Assembly: GCF_000426725.1 (NCBI RefSeq)
Contig: NZ_AUFX01000006.1
Span: 124,001-188,000 of the forward strand
Direction: 5' to 3'
DNA length: 64,000 nt
Source of the DNA: Sporocytophaga myxococcoides DSM 11118
GTDB lineage: Bacteria; Bacteroidota; Bacteroidia; Cytophagales; Cytophagaceae
In this document: positions 30,394 through 39,421 of the stretch, one piece after another
Numbering within the stretch: position 1 is the stretch's first letter
How the letters are laid out: every line of letters starts with the position of its first letter
Position numbers and translations under genes: made by a program
Notes under the pieces: model-generated
Databases searched by the model: none
What the model saw: the letters and a program-made list of their open reading frames with translations, nothing else
Told to the model about the DNA's origin: nothing

Positions 30394-30990
30394 TCAGGCT
30401 TTTTTGGGAAAACTGATTTTTCCTGCAAGAAAATCATCAACTAACCGCTGAGCTTCCTTTAAGGCTTCTTCCAAATCATTATTGACCAAAGTTATATCAA
30501 ACTGATTTTCAAAACTCATTTCAAATTTCACTTTGAATAATCTTGCAGAAATACTTTCCTCAGTATCAGTTTTTCTTTCTCTCAGTCTTTGTTCTAAAAC
30601 TTCCATAGATGGGCACTTTACAAAAATTGCCAATGCTTTATCTCCATAAAACTTTTTAAGGCTAAGGCCGCCTTTAACATCCACATCAAATACAGCACTT
30701 TTCCCATCACTCCAAATTCTGTTAATTTCAGATTTTAAAGTACCATAAAATTGGCCAGGGTATACTTGTTCCCACTCAACAAACTCGTCTTGATCAATTT
30801 TTTGTTTAAATTCTTCCGGGGTGAGAAAATAATAATCCTTTCCGTAAGTTTCATTACGACCTCTTTTATCACGCGTACAAGCGGATATAGAGTATCCCAG
30901 ATTATTATTTTTTGCAAGCAAATGCTTGACAATTGTCGTTTTACCAGATCCAGAGGGAGCTGAAAAAATGATTAATTTGCCATCGTCCAT
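30394..30990 (-). CDS. gmk: guanylate kinase
   Basis: 198 aa enzyme converting GMP and ATP to GDP and ADP. Start chosen at ATG 30990 ([19 protein letters not shown]); a TTG two codons upstream is also possible. The P-loop APSGSGKT, the GMP-binding region [10 protein letters not shown]-like [19 protein letters not shown] and [12 protein letters not shown] are typical. It lies 8 bp after the anti-sigma gene. Confidence 0.95.
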   Translation of the reverse strand: MDDGKLIIFSAPSGSGKTTIVKHLLAKNNNLGYSISACTRDKRGRNETYGKDYYFLTPEEFKQKIDQDEFVEWEQVYPGQFYGTLKSEINRIWSDGKSAVFDVDVKGGLSLKKFYGDKALAIFVKCPSMEVLEQRLRERKTDTEESISARLFKVKFEMSFENQFDITLVNNDLEEALKEAQRLVDDFLAGKISFPKKA

Positions 30991-30998
30991 AGACAAAT

Positions 30999-31271
30999 TT
31001 AAAAACTTTCATTCAATTTATCCTTAATATTCGCTATTAAGGCCGAAGGAACAGGCTTTTTTTCAATTTTACTTTTTAAAACCTCCTTTACATTTTTATC
31101 AATATTATAGCTTTGATAACAAGGCATACATTCTTCTATATGTTTTTCCAGAAATTCTTTCTGATTATAAGAAGCCTCACCATCAATTAACAGGTGAAGT
31201 GTTTGCATGCACTCATTGCATTCAGAGATTTTATTTCCCTTATCCATTCGAATTAAATTGTTCGCAATCAT
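30999..31271 (-). CDS. zinc-finger anti-sigma factor
   Basis: 90 aa without a membrane segment. HIEECMPC matches the HxxxCxxC motif of zf-HC2/ZAS-type anti-sigma domains (CxxC at the N-terminus, ECNECMQ, may add ligands). Such proteins hold an ECF sigma factor, often releasing it on oxidation. It starts 12 bp after the sigma gene ends; a second in-frame Met at 31247 is an alternative start. Soluble ZAS proteins of this kind respond to thiol stress in other bacteria; that use here is inference. Confidence 0.75.
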   Translation of the reverse strand: MIANNLIRMDKGNKISECNECMQTLHLLIDGEASYNQKEFLEKHIEECMPCYQSYNIDKNVKEVLKSKIEKKPVPSALIANIKDKLNESF

Positions 31272-31283
31272 ACGGAATTTTTC

Positions 31284-31874
31284 TTATTTGTTATAGCCCA
31301 TTGTACCTGCATAAGTTTTCAACTTTTCTTTTAATAAGTTTCTAGCTCTGTGCAATCTCGACCTTACCGTACCAATTGGTATATCAAGAATTTTAGCCAT
31401 TTCTTCGTAAGTAAATCCTTCAAGGTCGCAAAGTATAATGATAGTCCTGAAATCTACCGCCAACGCATTCAAGGCAGTGGCAACTTCATCCCCGATCATC
31501 TCCTGCAAAGATTCTATCCTAAGGTCGGTAGTGATGCTTTCATCCACATCATCAGAGTTATAATAAGACTCTACCTCCTGATAATCAACCTTTGAAGGTT
31601 CTTTACTTTTCTTTCTAAAATCATTAATAAAGCTGTTTTTCAAAATTCTGAACAGCCAGGCTTTAGCATTGGTACCTTGTTCATATGAATTAAAGAATCG
31701 ATATGCTTTTAAATAGGTCTCCTGTACAAGATCATTTGCATCGTCTTCATCAAGGGTCAAACGATAAGCAAAATTATAAAGAGAATCAATCAAAGGCATA
31801 AACTCCTTTTCAAACTGAGCATCCTTCTCCGCTTTGCTTAAATCCTTTCTTATATTTTCTCTATTCTCTTCCAT
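31284..31874 (-). CDS. ECF-type RNA polymerase sigma factor
   Basis: 196 aa. Region 2 is FMPLIDSLYNFAYRLTLDEDDANDLVQETYLKAYRF, with AWLFRILKNSFINDFRK; region 4 is YEEMAKILDIPIGTVRSRLHRARNLLKEKL. It is the first gene of a run with a zinc-finger anti-sigma gene, gmk and nadD, so two housekeeping enzymes would be transcribed together with the sigma pair. Its own promoter was not identified in the 177 bp upstream. Confidence 0.9.
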   Translation of the reverse strand: MEENRENIRKDLSKAEKDAQFEKEFMPLIDSLYNFAYRLTLDEDDANDLVQETYLKAYRFFNSYEQGTNAKAWLFRILKNSFINDFRKKSKEPSKVDYQEVESYYNSDDVDESITTDLRIESLQEMIGDEVATALNALAVDFRTIIILCDLEGFTYEEMAKILDIPIGTVRSRLHRARNLLKEKLKTYAGTMGYNK

Positions 31875-32051
31875 TTAAAGTATTATTTATAATTTTACTT
31901 AATGAATAAAGTAATTATCGTACCATATTTACGATTCCTTAAAGTAGAACATCAAAATTTCTGCAATTGTTGTGTTTGGATTCACATAGAAGACAACGCT
32001 CTAATTATCAAACATTTTTAAGTATAGAAAATATTTTATCACCCTTAATTA

Positions 32052-33314
32052 ATGGATTCACAAAACCGATATTATTTAATTTTTGTAAGAATATGCCTTT
32101 TTGTCATAGTAGCTGGCATTTTTACTATGGATAGCATCCATATCCTTGCAAATCAAGGAATATTAGTCCTGACAGGATTGGCTTTACTTTACTTTATATT
32201 AAATATCAGAAACTTCCATATCTTCCTGGTTGAAAAAAAATTTTCCGTCTTTTTTATAATTTTTATTGCTTTTATTCTTAGTCTGCTCCGAACCGATCCA
32301 GAAAATCAAAAATATGCTGCTCTGCAATTTGAGCTGCATTATCAATTTCTTGCGTTGCCATTTTTATTTTCTGTGCTTCCTCCATTTCCCAGGAAATTAT
32401 ATTATGATATTTTCTTCCTCTTCCTGGTTATTGTATTTGTTTGTGCTTTGGGAAGTACTTCAATTTATTTTCAAAATAAAGAATATTTCGACTGGGCTTA
32501 TGGTAAATCTCAACTTATTCCTACTCCTGTCAACCATGTCCGCTTCAGTCTCATGGTCACATTTTCTATATTCCTTTCATATTATCTTATAGAAAAAGAC
32601 TACTTTAAGGATATTTTTTTCAAAGGGTTAAATATAATTATACTTATATTTTTAATCTTTTATCAGCATTTGCTAGCAGTTCGGTCAGGGTTAGTCGCTT
32701 TTTATGTTGTTTTGGTTTTAATTACCTTCTATCTATTAGCATCAAAAAATTTCAAAAAAGGCATACTCCTATTCATCGGCGTGATTACATTGGTTGGAGT
32801 CTCATTCTTTTCTCTGAATACCCTAAATAATAAATGGGGGTATACAAAGTATGACTGGAATCTGAGTGACATTAAAGATAAAGCTAACAATTATTCCATC
32901 GGCAAAAGACTGGTTTCCCAGCAGGTGACGTTTCAACTTTTCAGGGAACATCCAATATTTGGAGTTGGAGAAGGCAATATTGAATCTGAAGTAAGAAAAG
33001 GATATTCCAAAAATTTTCCATATGTAGAAGCGGAAAACAGATTAAGTCCACACAACCAATACCTCAGAACATTAGCAGCTAGTGGCTTTCTGGGCTTTAT
33101 TATCTTTATCTCCTGCTTCTATTTTCCATTATTTACAGATAAAAACTATAGATCCAGAATTCTTCTGGCCATATATACTATCACTTCAATATCGTTTCTT
33201 TTTGAAGATACCTTTGAAACAAAGACAGGTCTTACTTTCTGTTTATTCTTTATTATGTTCAGCCTTCACTATACAAAAGCTTTAAGGGTGGATGTCAATC
33301 AAAGCCTGACTTAA
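32052..33314 (+). CDS. O-antigen ligase-like (Wzy_C) membrane protein
   Basis: 420 aa with about 10-12 membrane helices. The Wzy_C-type features are a helix-flanked LLAVRSGLVAFYVVLVLITFY and, after a large periplasmic loop (about 260-340), PHNQYLRTLAASGFLGFIIFI with the conserved His. The family ligates O-antigen to lipid A core or polymerises repeat units. It opens a plus-strand glycan cluster with GT9 and GT2 glycosyltransferases and an MsbA-like exporter. Exact activity (ligase or polymerase) is not decided. Confidence 0.75.
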   Translation: MDSQNRYYLIFVRICLFVIVAGIFTMDSIHILANQGILVLTGLALLYFILNIRNFHIFLVEKKFSVFFIIFIAFILSLLRTDPENQKYAALQFELHYQFLALPFLFSVLPPFPRKLYYDIFFLFLVIVFVCALGSTSIYFQNKEYFDWAYGKSQLIPTPVNHVRFSLMVTFSIFLSYYLIEKDYFKDIFFKGLNIIILIFLIFYQHLLAVRSGLVAFYVVLVLITFYLLASKNFKKGILLFIGVITLVGVSFFSLNTLNNKWGYTKYDWNLSDIKDKANNYSIGKRLVSQQVTFQLFREHPIFGVGEGNIESEVRKGYSKNFPYVEAENRLSPHNQYLRTLAASGFLGFIIFISCFYFPLFTDKNYRSRILLAIYTITSISFLFEDTFETKTGLTFCLFFIMFSLHYTKALRVDVNQSLT

Positions 33315-33391
33315 GGTATACTGATAGAATTTGATTTAATTATATTTTTGCAACTGAATTTAAAAGAGGGTTGACGAAACTCTTATAATAT

Positions 33392-34387
33392 ATGAAAAAT
33401 ATTCTGATAAGCAGAACTGATAATCTTGGAGATGTGGTACTCACATTTCCTCTCGCTGCATATCTTAAACAATACTTCCCAGGCTCCAGGATTCTTTTTC
33501 TCGGGAAAAAATATACTGCAGATCTTATAAAAGCTTGTAATTCTATTGATGAATTCATTTCTAAAGAATCGCTTTTAGATGATCCATCTTTACTAAAATC
33601 AAAGAATATAGAGGCTGTCATATTCGTGTATCCAGACAAGGACGTGGCAAAAATCTGCAAACAAAGCAGGATACCTGTCCGAATTGGCACTAGCCATAGG
33701 ATATTTCACTGGTTATATGCCAATAAAAAAGTAAGCTTTTCCAGAAAAAAATCTGATCTCCATGAAGCTCAATTGAATTTCAAATTACTTGAAGGCTTAG
33801 GAATAACAGTAATTCCTTCAATTGAAACTTTAGGTACTTTACTCAATGTGTCTCCTAAGTCTGAAATACCGGAAGCTGTTAAATCAGAACTTTATAGTGC
33901 AAAGAAAAAAATAATATTGCACCCTAAGTCCAAAGGAAGTGCAAGAGAATGGCCTCTTCAAAACTATTTTTCCCTTGCTAAAAGATTAATTTCAGCTGGC
34001 TATACTCCTGTTATTTCAGGTACAAAAGAGGAAGGCCAGAAAATGCGAAATGAACAAGAAGACTTCTTCTCTTTACCTGAAATGATTGACCTTACAGGCA
34101 AAGTCAGTTTAGGTGAACTCATTTCCGTAATTTCAAAAGCTGATGGACTTATAGCTTGCAGTACCGGACCTTTGCACATTGCATCTGCTTTGGGAATCCC
34201 TACAATAGGATTCTATCCTTCCATAAAACCGATGCACGCAGGAAGATGGAAACCAATAGGCAAATATTCAACAGTATTGTCTCTTGATAAGTACTGTGTG
34301 GACTGTGCAAAAGGAGGAAATTGTATTTGCATAGAATCATTGAAAACAGAGCAAGTTTTTGAAATATTAGAGGGTTGGAACAAATGA
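33392..34387 (+). CDS. glycosyltransferase family 9, heptosyltransferase-like
   Basis: 331 aa GT-B enzyme resembling ADP-heptose:LPS heptosyltransferases. N-terminal ILISRTDNLGDVVLTFPLA, the central LHPKSKGSAREWPLQNYFSLA, and C-terminal GLIACSTGPLHIASALGIPTIGFYP (donor binding) are clear. A cysteine cluster near the C-terminus (KYCVDCAKGGNCIC) is unusual for the family and may bind metal. The stop overlaps the next glycosyltransferase by 4 bases (ATGA). Confidence 0.85.
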   Translation: MKNILISRTDNLGDVVLTFPLAAYLKQYFPGSRILFLGKKYTADLIKACNSIDEFISKESLLDDPSLLKSKNIEAVIFVYPDKDVAKICKQSRIPVRIGTSHRIFHWLYANKKVSFSRKKSDLHEAQLNFKLLEGLGITVIPSIETLGTLLNVSPKSEIPEAVKSELYSAKKKIILHPKSKGSAREWPLQNYFSLAKRLISAGYTPVISGTKEEGQKMRNEQEDFFSLPEMIDLTGKVSLGELISVISKADGLIACSTGPLHIASALGIPTIGFYPSIKPMHAGRWKPIGKYSTVLSLDKYCVDCAKGGNCICIESLKTEQVFEILEGWNK

Positions 34388-35373
34388 ATCAGAAAAGTAT
34401 ATCAGTAGTCATACCAAATTACAACGGCAGAAAACTTCTCGAAGAAAACCTTCCTTCAGTTTATAAAGCTCTTGAATATTGCAAAGCAGAGTACGAAATC
34501 ATTATCGCAGATGACTGTTCCACTGACGACTCCGTTGCATTTCTAAAAGATAGATATCCTGAAATTATATTGCTCATTAATGAAGTAAACAAAGGATTTT
34601 CTCCGACTATAAATCTTGGAATTAAAGCAGCCACTAAGGATCTGGTCTTCGCACTCAACAATGATGTTATGCTGACTCCGGAATATTTTGTGGATCAATT
34701 TAGGTACTTTGATTCGGAAAACACATTCGGAGTAATGGGCAAAATAATTGGACTGACGGATCACAAGACCCAGGACACTGCAAAATACCCATATATTAAA
34801 GGCGCTACTATTAAAGGTACAATTAACTATTCCCTTGAAAATAGTTCAAAGTCATTCTGGATTCCGAGTTTCTTTTTAAGTGGGGCCAATAGTCTTGTCG
34901 ATAGGAAAAAATTATTTACACTTGGTGGATTTGATGAAATCTATGCCCCTTTCTACAATGAAGATCTGGATCTTGGCATAAAGGCCTGGCGTTTAGGCTG
35001 GAAATGTTACTATGAACCGGAGGCTGTGTGCCTGCATCCGAACAGTGCCACAATTTCTAAATATCATAAAAGTAAAAAGATAAAAGTTACCTCTTTCAGA
35101 AATAAAGTGCTTTTACATTTAATTCATTTGGAAGGACTTTACCTGTTTTTATATAATATTCAGTTGTTTTTTAACCTGGCGCTCAAAATTCTTTCCTTTA
35201 AGTTTTATTACATCACGGCTTTAAATGAAGTTGCTCTGAGAAAAAAAGATATTGCAGCTACCCGAATGAAAATTAATGAATTAGGAAAATTTTCAGGGAC
35301 AAAAAAATCATTACCTGCTGTGGTAAAGGAAATAAGAAGGCAATTAAGCGGGAAAAAGATCATCAAATTCTAA
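34384..35373 (+). CDS. glycosyltransferase family 2
   Basis: 329 aa GT-A enzyme, with start at ATG 34384 overlapping the upstream stop; the TTG three codons earlier is unlikely. It has ISVVIPNYNGRKLLEENLPSV, IIADDCSTDDSV, the DxD-like NNDVMLTP and the acceptor loop GGFDEIYAPFYNEDLDLGIKAWRLGW (the ED...R...W pattern). A C-terminal hydrophobic stretch (250-285) may anchor it to the inner membrane. Probably adds a sugar to a lipid-linked glycan. Confidence 0.88.
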   Translation: MNQKSISVVIPNYNGRKLLEENLPSVYKALEYCKAEYEIIIADDCSTDDSVAFLKDRYPEIILLINEVNKGFSPTINLGIKAATKDLVFALNNDVMLTPEYFVDQFRYFDSENTFGVMGKIIGLTDHKTQDTAKYPYIKGATIKGTINYSLENSSKSFWIPSFFLSGANSLVDRKKLFTLGGFDEIYAPFYNEDLDLGIKAWRLGWKCYYEPEAVCLHPNSATISKYHKSKKIKVTSFRNKVLLHLIHLEGLYLFLYNIQLFFNLALKILSFKFYYITALNEVALRKKDIAATRMKINELGKFSGTKKSLPAVVKEIRRQLSGKKIIKF

Positions 35374-35424
35374 AGCAGACAGGCTGTTAGAGAGAAGACC
35401 TCCATTAAAGTGGATATAATTTAA

Positions 35425-35432
35425 TAACTTTG
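35425..35432 (+). promoter_or_regulatory. candidate -7 element of the ABC exporter gene
   Basis: TAACTTTG fits TAnnTTTG and lies 34 bases before the start at 35467. No TTTG element is seen at the right distance upstream. Confidence 0.35.
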
Positions 35433-35466
35433 TTGAAGTTTATATTTTAGTTTACTAATTAATATC

Positions 35467-37308
35467 ATGAAAATATACTTAAGGCTCCTTTCCTTTGCTA
35501 AGCCTATTGAAAAATTTGCAATTCCATATATATTCTTTGCTGTGCTCAGCATTATTTTCGGACTTTTAAATTTTACACTTCTCATTCCGATATTTGACCT
35601 GTTGTTCTCTAATAATTCTGGAGGATCATTAAATAAAGTGACTGAATTACCTTCCTTCGCTTTGAGCTATGATTATTTCAAAGAGGTATTTTATTATTAT
35701 CTCTACAAAGCAGCTCAGTCTTCAGACCAAAAACTAGCAGCACTTTTTTATGTATGTGGTGTTATTTTCACTTCGGTTTTACTATCAAATTTATTTCGTT
35801 ATCTGTCTCAGATCGTGCTTGAGGACTTAAGAATTCACACCCTTCTGAATCTGAGAAAAACAGTATTTAATAATGTATTAAATCTACACCTGAGCTATTT
35901 TTCAAATGAGAAAAAGGGTGATATAATGGCGAAAATTTCCGGGGATGTTCAGGTAGTTCAAGGATCGATAACAAACACTTTAATTGTTTTCTTTCGTGAA
36001 CCGGTAACGATCATATTTTATTTCTTCGCACTTTTCAAACTATCAGCTTCTCTAACATATTTTACAATTTTCTTTATTCCGGTATCAGGATTGATAATAG
36101 CGACAATTGTCCGAAAACTGAAACGAGCTACTTCTGATGCTCAAACATCTATGGGAATTATGCTGAGTATATTGGATGAAGCACTTACAGGATTACGTGT
36201 TATCAAAGCATTTAATGCTTTATCATATGTTCAGGATAAATTCCACCAGGAGAATATCAGATACTCAACCGCATCCAGAACGATGGTAAAGAAAAACGAA
36301 CTTGCCTCTCCGGTATCTGAATTGATGGGAGTTACGGTGGTTGTTGGAATCCTTTTGTATGGTGGCGCTATGGTATTGGAAGGAAACAATTCTCTGAAAC
36401 CTGAAGAGTTTATCGCTTACATTGCCATCTTCAGCCAGGTGCTCAGACCTGCAAAAGCTATGACCGGTTCATTCTCTCAGATACAACATGGTATCACTGC
36501 TGGAGAAAGAGTGCTTCAATTAATTGATACAGAGCCAGCAATAAAGAATAAACCAAATGCTACAGAACTGAAGACCTTTGAAAATGAAATTTCTTTTGAG
36601 AATGTTAAGTTCTCTTACGACGAGCATAAAACGATTCTTAATGGTGTAAACTTTAATTTACAAAGAGGTAAAACCATAGCATTGGTAGGCCCTTCAGGTG
36701 GAGGAAAATCTACTATTTCAGACCTTATTCCAAGATTTTATGACCCTACAGAAGGTTGCATAAAAATTGACGGTACTGATATTAAAGATTGCACTGTTGA
36801 ATCTGTGAGAGATCTGATGGGTATAGTAAATCAGGAATCTTTGTTATTTAATGACACCATCCATAATAACATTGCATTCGGAAAACCTAATATGTCGAGG
36901 GAAGAGGTTATTCAAGCTGCCAAGATTGCTAATGCTCACAACTTTATTATGGAGTCTGAAAACGGATATGATACTGTTATCGGTGACAGAGGGGTTAAGT
37001 TGTCTGGTGGTCAAAAACAGCGTTTGAGTATAGCCAGAGCTGTTCTAAAAAACCCTCCTATCTTGATTCTCGATGAAGCTACTTCAGCTCTTGATACAGA
37101 ATCTGAAAAACTGGTTCAGGATGCCCTAAACAACCTGATGAAAAACAGAACCACATTGGTGATTGCACATAGGTTGAGTACTATTCAGAATGCAGACGAA
37201 ATACTGGTAATTGAGAAAGGTAAAATTGTAGAAAGAGGTACTCATCAGGAACTGCTGATGTTTGAAGATGGAGTATACAGCAAGCTGACGACTATGCAAG
37301 CTTTGTAA
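35467..37308 (+). CDS. MsbA-like ABC transporter, membrane and ATPase fused
   Basis: 613 aa half-transporter that works as a dimer. Six membrane helices fill residues 15-330. The ATPase has Walker A GPSGGGKST (408-416), the Q-loop NQESLLFNDT, signature LSGGQ (512-516), Walker B ILILDEATSALD and H-loop VIAHRLST. The family exports lipid A core, lipid-linked sugars or other lipids. Placement among glycosyltransferases suits flipping of lipid-linked glycan. Two hydrophobic insertions near residues 60-90 lengthen the first periplasmic loop. Confidence 0.9.
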   Translation: MKIYLRLLSFAKPIEKFAIPYIFFAVLSIIFGLLNFTLLIPIFDLLFSNNSGGSLNKVTELPSFALSYDYFKEVFYYYLYKAAQSSDQKLAALFYVCGVIFTSVLLSNLFRYLSQIVLEDLRIHTLLNLRKTVFNNVLNLHLSYFSNEKKGDIMAKISGDVQVVQGSITNTLIVFFREPVTIIFYFFALFKLSASLTYFTIFFIPVSGLIIATIVRKLKRATSDAQTSMGIMLSILDEALTGLRVIKAFNALSYVQDKFHQENIRYSTASRTMVKKNELASPVSELMGVTVVVGILLYGGAMVLEGNNSLKPEEFIAYIAIFSQVLRPAKAMTGSFSQIQHGITAGERVLQLIDTEPAIKNKPNATELKTFENEISFENVKFSYDEHKTILNGVNFNLQRGKTIALVGPSGGGKSTISDLIPRFYDPTEGCIKIDGTDIKDCTVESVRDLMGIVNQESLLFNDTIHNNIAFGKPNMSREEVIQAAKIANAHNFIMESENGYDTVIGDRGVKLSGGQKQRLSIARAVLKNPPILILDEATSALDTESEKLVQDALNNLMKNRTTLVIAHRLSTIQNADEILVIEKGKIVERGTHQELLMFEDGVYSKLTTMQAL

Positions 37309-37312
37309 GCTG

Positions 37313-37373
37313 AAAGCAGGAAGCGCAAAGCTGAAAGTATTAAAAGTGCTTTCAACTTTGAGCTTTCTGCTTC
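37313..37373. repeat. imperfect palindrome after the ABC exporter gene
   Basis: Two 25-base arms (37313-37337 and 37349-37373) match at 21 of 25 positions as inverted repeats around an 11-base loop. The arms are built of GCTGAAAG and CAAAGCTGAAAG motifs. It begins within 5 bases of the stop and may be a terminator or RNA-stabilising hairpin; similar AAGCTGAAAG palindromes look like dispersed intergenic repeats, but only one copy is seen here. Confidence 0.7.
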
Positions 37374-37408
37374 TATGAAATATATTAATCATTTTTAGAA
37401 ATAAGATT

Positions 37409-38236
37409 TTGGAAGTATTAAATCCGATAACCTCGAGAGCTATTTCGGGAAAGCAACTTTTTCCTTATAAATATTCTATTTGTACGTTGGTTACTAATCC
37501 TGATGAATATCAGGAAATGCTTCAGTCTTTTGTAAATGCAGGATTCAATACTTCATTTTGCGAGTTTCTGCATATTGACAACAGCCAGAACAATGCTTAT
37601 GAAGCATTTTCCGGACTAAATAAATTCCTTCAGGAAGCCCAGGGAAAATACATTATCCTTTGTCACCAGGATATTCTTTTGAACTATGATAACCTTGAAG
37701 TGCTGGAACAGCGCATTGCTGAAATAGAAGCTAAGGATCCAAAATGGGCTATCATTGGTAATGCGGGAGCTGTTGGAATTAAAAATAAAGTATACAGAAT
37801 TACAGAGGGCGATGGGGTTTTTCGCAAGTGCGGCCACCCTCCTGCTAAAGTTGTTTCAGTCGATGAAAATTTCATATTGGTAAAAAAAGAAGCCAACCTG
37901 GCTCTTTCAGGAGACTTGTCCGGTTTTCATCTTTATGGAACAGATTTATGCATTATTGCCTCAATATTGGGATACAATGCTTATGTTGTCAATTTTCATT
38001 TGCTGCACAAAAGCAAAGGCAATGCAGACAAAAGCTTTTTTACGATAAAAGAGAACCTGATAAAAAAATATTCAAAAGCTTTTGAAGCAAGGTTCATCGA
38101 AACTACGATGACTAAATTTTTCTTTTCAAGTTCCCCTGCCCTCAACAAACTCATGAATACAGGCTTCATGATGTTCTGGATTCGTCAGTACTTTAAGTTT
38201 AAATTCAGAAAAGATCTGAAAAGAAAAATTCAATAA
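37409..38236 (+). CDS. glycosyltransferase-like protein (GT-A fold)
   Basis: 275 aa beginning with TTG (an in-frame stop precedes it and the next Met is too late). YSICTLVTNPDEYQEMLQSFVNAGF, CEFLHIDNSQNNAYEAFSGLNKFLQEAQGKYIILCHQDILL and later SGFHLYGTDLCIIASILGY follow the layout of GT2-like enzymes, in which CHQDI stands at the DxD site and YGTD..I at the acceptor loop. The family is near glycosyltransferases of unknown acceptor. Same-strand neighbour of the exporter gene after 100 bp. Confidence 0.6.
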   Translation: MEVLNPITSRAISGKQLFPYKYSICTLVTNPDEYQEMLQSFVNAGFNTSFCEFLHIDNSQNNAYEAFSGLNKFLQEAQGKYIILCHQDILLNYDNLEVLEQRIAEIEAKDPKWAIIGNAGAVGIKNKVYRITEGDGVFRKCGHPPAKVVSVDENFILVKKEANLALSGDLSGFHLYGTDLCIIASILGYNAYVVNFHLLHKSKGNADKSFFTIKENLIKKYSKAFEARFIETTMTKFFFSSSPALNKLMNTGFMMFWIRQYFKFKFRKDLKRKIQ

Positions 38237-38253
38237 AGTCAATATTTATAGTT

Positions 38254-39219
38254 TTAATGTTTAATGGTTGCAGCTTTTAGAAGTTCCAATTCATTTGCAC
38301 TTGTCGTTTCACAATCATCAAATTGAGTGCAGGTTTCTAATGTATTTTCCTTGTCCTTAAGCCTATAAATTTTAATCCAATCTATAATAAAATGCTGAGG
38401 AAATTTTACATCAGAAATAGAAGGTGAATTACCCAGGGCAAGGTTAGCAATCAAATACATCTCAGCTGAAACAGAGGGTACGTGATCCGTAACTGTCCGA
38501 ATTTCCTTACCATCAATATAAAATACAAGCTTATCTTTTAGCCAGGCAACAGAGAAAGTGTGGAAGTCATTGAAAAAATCAGGTTGTTTTTCACAATATT
38601 CAGTAAAACAACTCTGCCTGTTTCGGCTTCCATCGCACCAGAAGACATTATTCGTTCCGCATTTGTAATTATTACCCCAATATTCAAAGATGTCAATTTC
38701 TCTATAACCATCTGTTTGTTGAGAACAACCACCGTTCCACATCCAAAATGCAGGCCATAAAGATTGTTCTCTACCTTCAGGCATTTTACATTTTATTTCA
38801 AACAAGGTATTCCCTTTTACCATATTTTTAAAGTGAATCCAACCAGAAGCATAATTATAAGTAACACCATTAGAGCCTTTTTCAGGCTTGGGAAGAGGCT
38901 GAGCAGTAATCACCAGATTTCCATAAGAAACGGACAACTGGTTCCATTTATAAATTTGTAATTCGTCCGGTCCGTGATTGTCACTAAACAAATACCAATT
39001 GTCTGACAAATCTTTGACAGAACCATTGAAGTCATCCTGAAAAGATAAGTTCCAATCATTGTAATTAATTACACAAGGCTGCTTTGAAGATTCTTGCCGC
39101 TTGTCCTGTGCTACTGCGTCATATTTTATATCTGTTGAAAATTTGGTTAAAGACTGTTGACCAAAGACTATCTCCGACCATAAAAATAAAACAAGGATCT
39201 GAACAAGGATTTTCTTCAT
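38254..39219 (-). CDS. glycoside hydrolase family 16, secreted
   Basis: 321 aa, start at ATG 39219 giving signal peptide MKKILVQILVLFLWSEIVFGQ; an upstream TTG at 39234 is less likely. The GH16 catalytic motif EIDIFEYWG gives nucleophile E174, D176 and acid/base E179. FWMWNGG precedes it and the C-terminal DHVPSVSAEMYLIANLALGN and a WIKIYR strand are typical. GH16 enzymes cut beta-1,3 or beta-1,3/1,4-glucans, or other galactans. No binding module or type IX secretion tail is seen. A C-terminal cysteine-containing tail of about 30 residues follows. Confidence 0.88.
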   Translation of the reverse strand: MKKILVQILVLFLWSEIVFGQQSLTKFSTDIKYDAVAQDKRQESSKQPCVINYNDWNLSFQDDFNGSVKDLSDNWYLFSDNHGPDELQIYKWNQLSVSYGNLVITAQPLPKPEKGSNGVTYNYASGWIHFKNMVKGNTLFEIKCKMPEGREQSLWPAFWMWNGGCSQQTDGYREIDIFEYWGNNYKCGTNNVFWCDGSRNRQSCFTEYCEKQPDFFNDFHTFSVAWLKDKLVFYIDGKEIRTVTDHVPSVSAEMYLIANLALGNSPSISDVKFPQHFIIDWIKIYRLKDKENTLETCTQFDDCETTSANELELLKAATIKH

Positions 39220-39421
39220 TTCTAAATTCTGCAAAGTTCATCTTCACATATAACCCCTTCCTTTACAAATCCATTATTTTATAATCCAACTATCTATATC
39301 ACAAGCACTACTATCCTATCAGAAAGCGATGGTGTAAAACTTTTCCTTATCCAGAATATTTTGTAATTTTACTAACTGATTATTCGTTTTTCGGTGATAT
39401 TAATCTTTATCCCCAAAGGAT

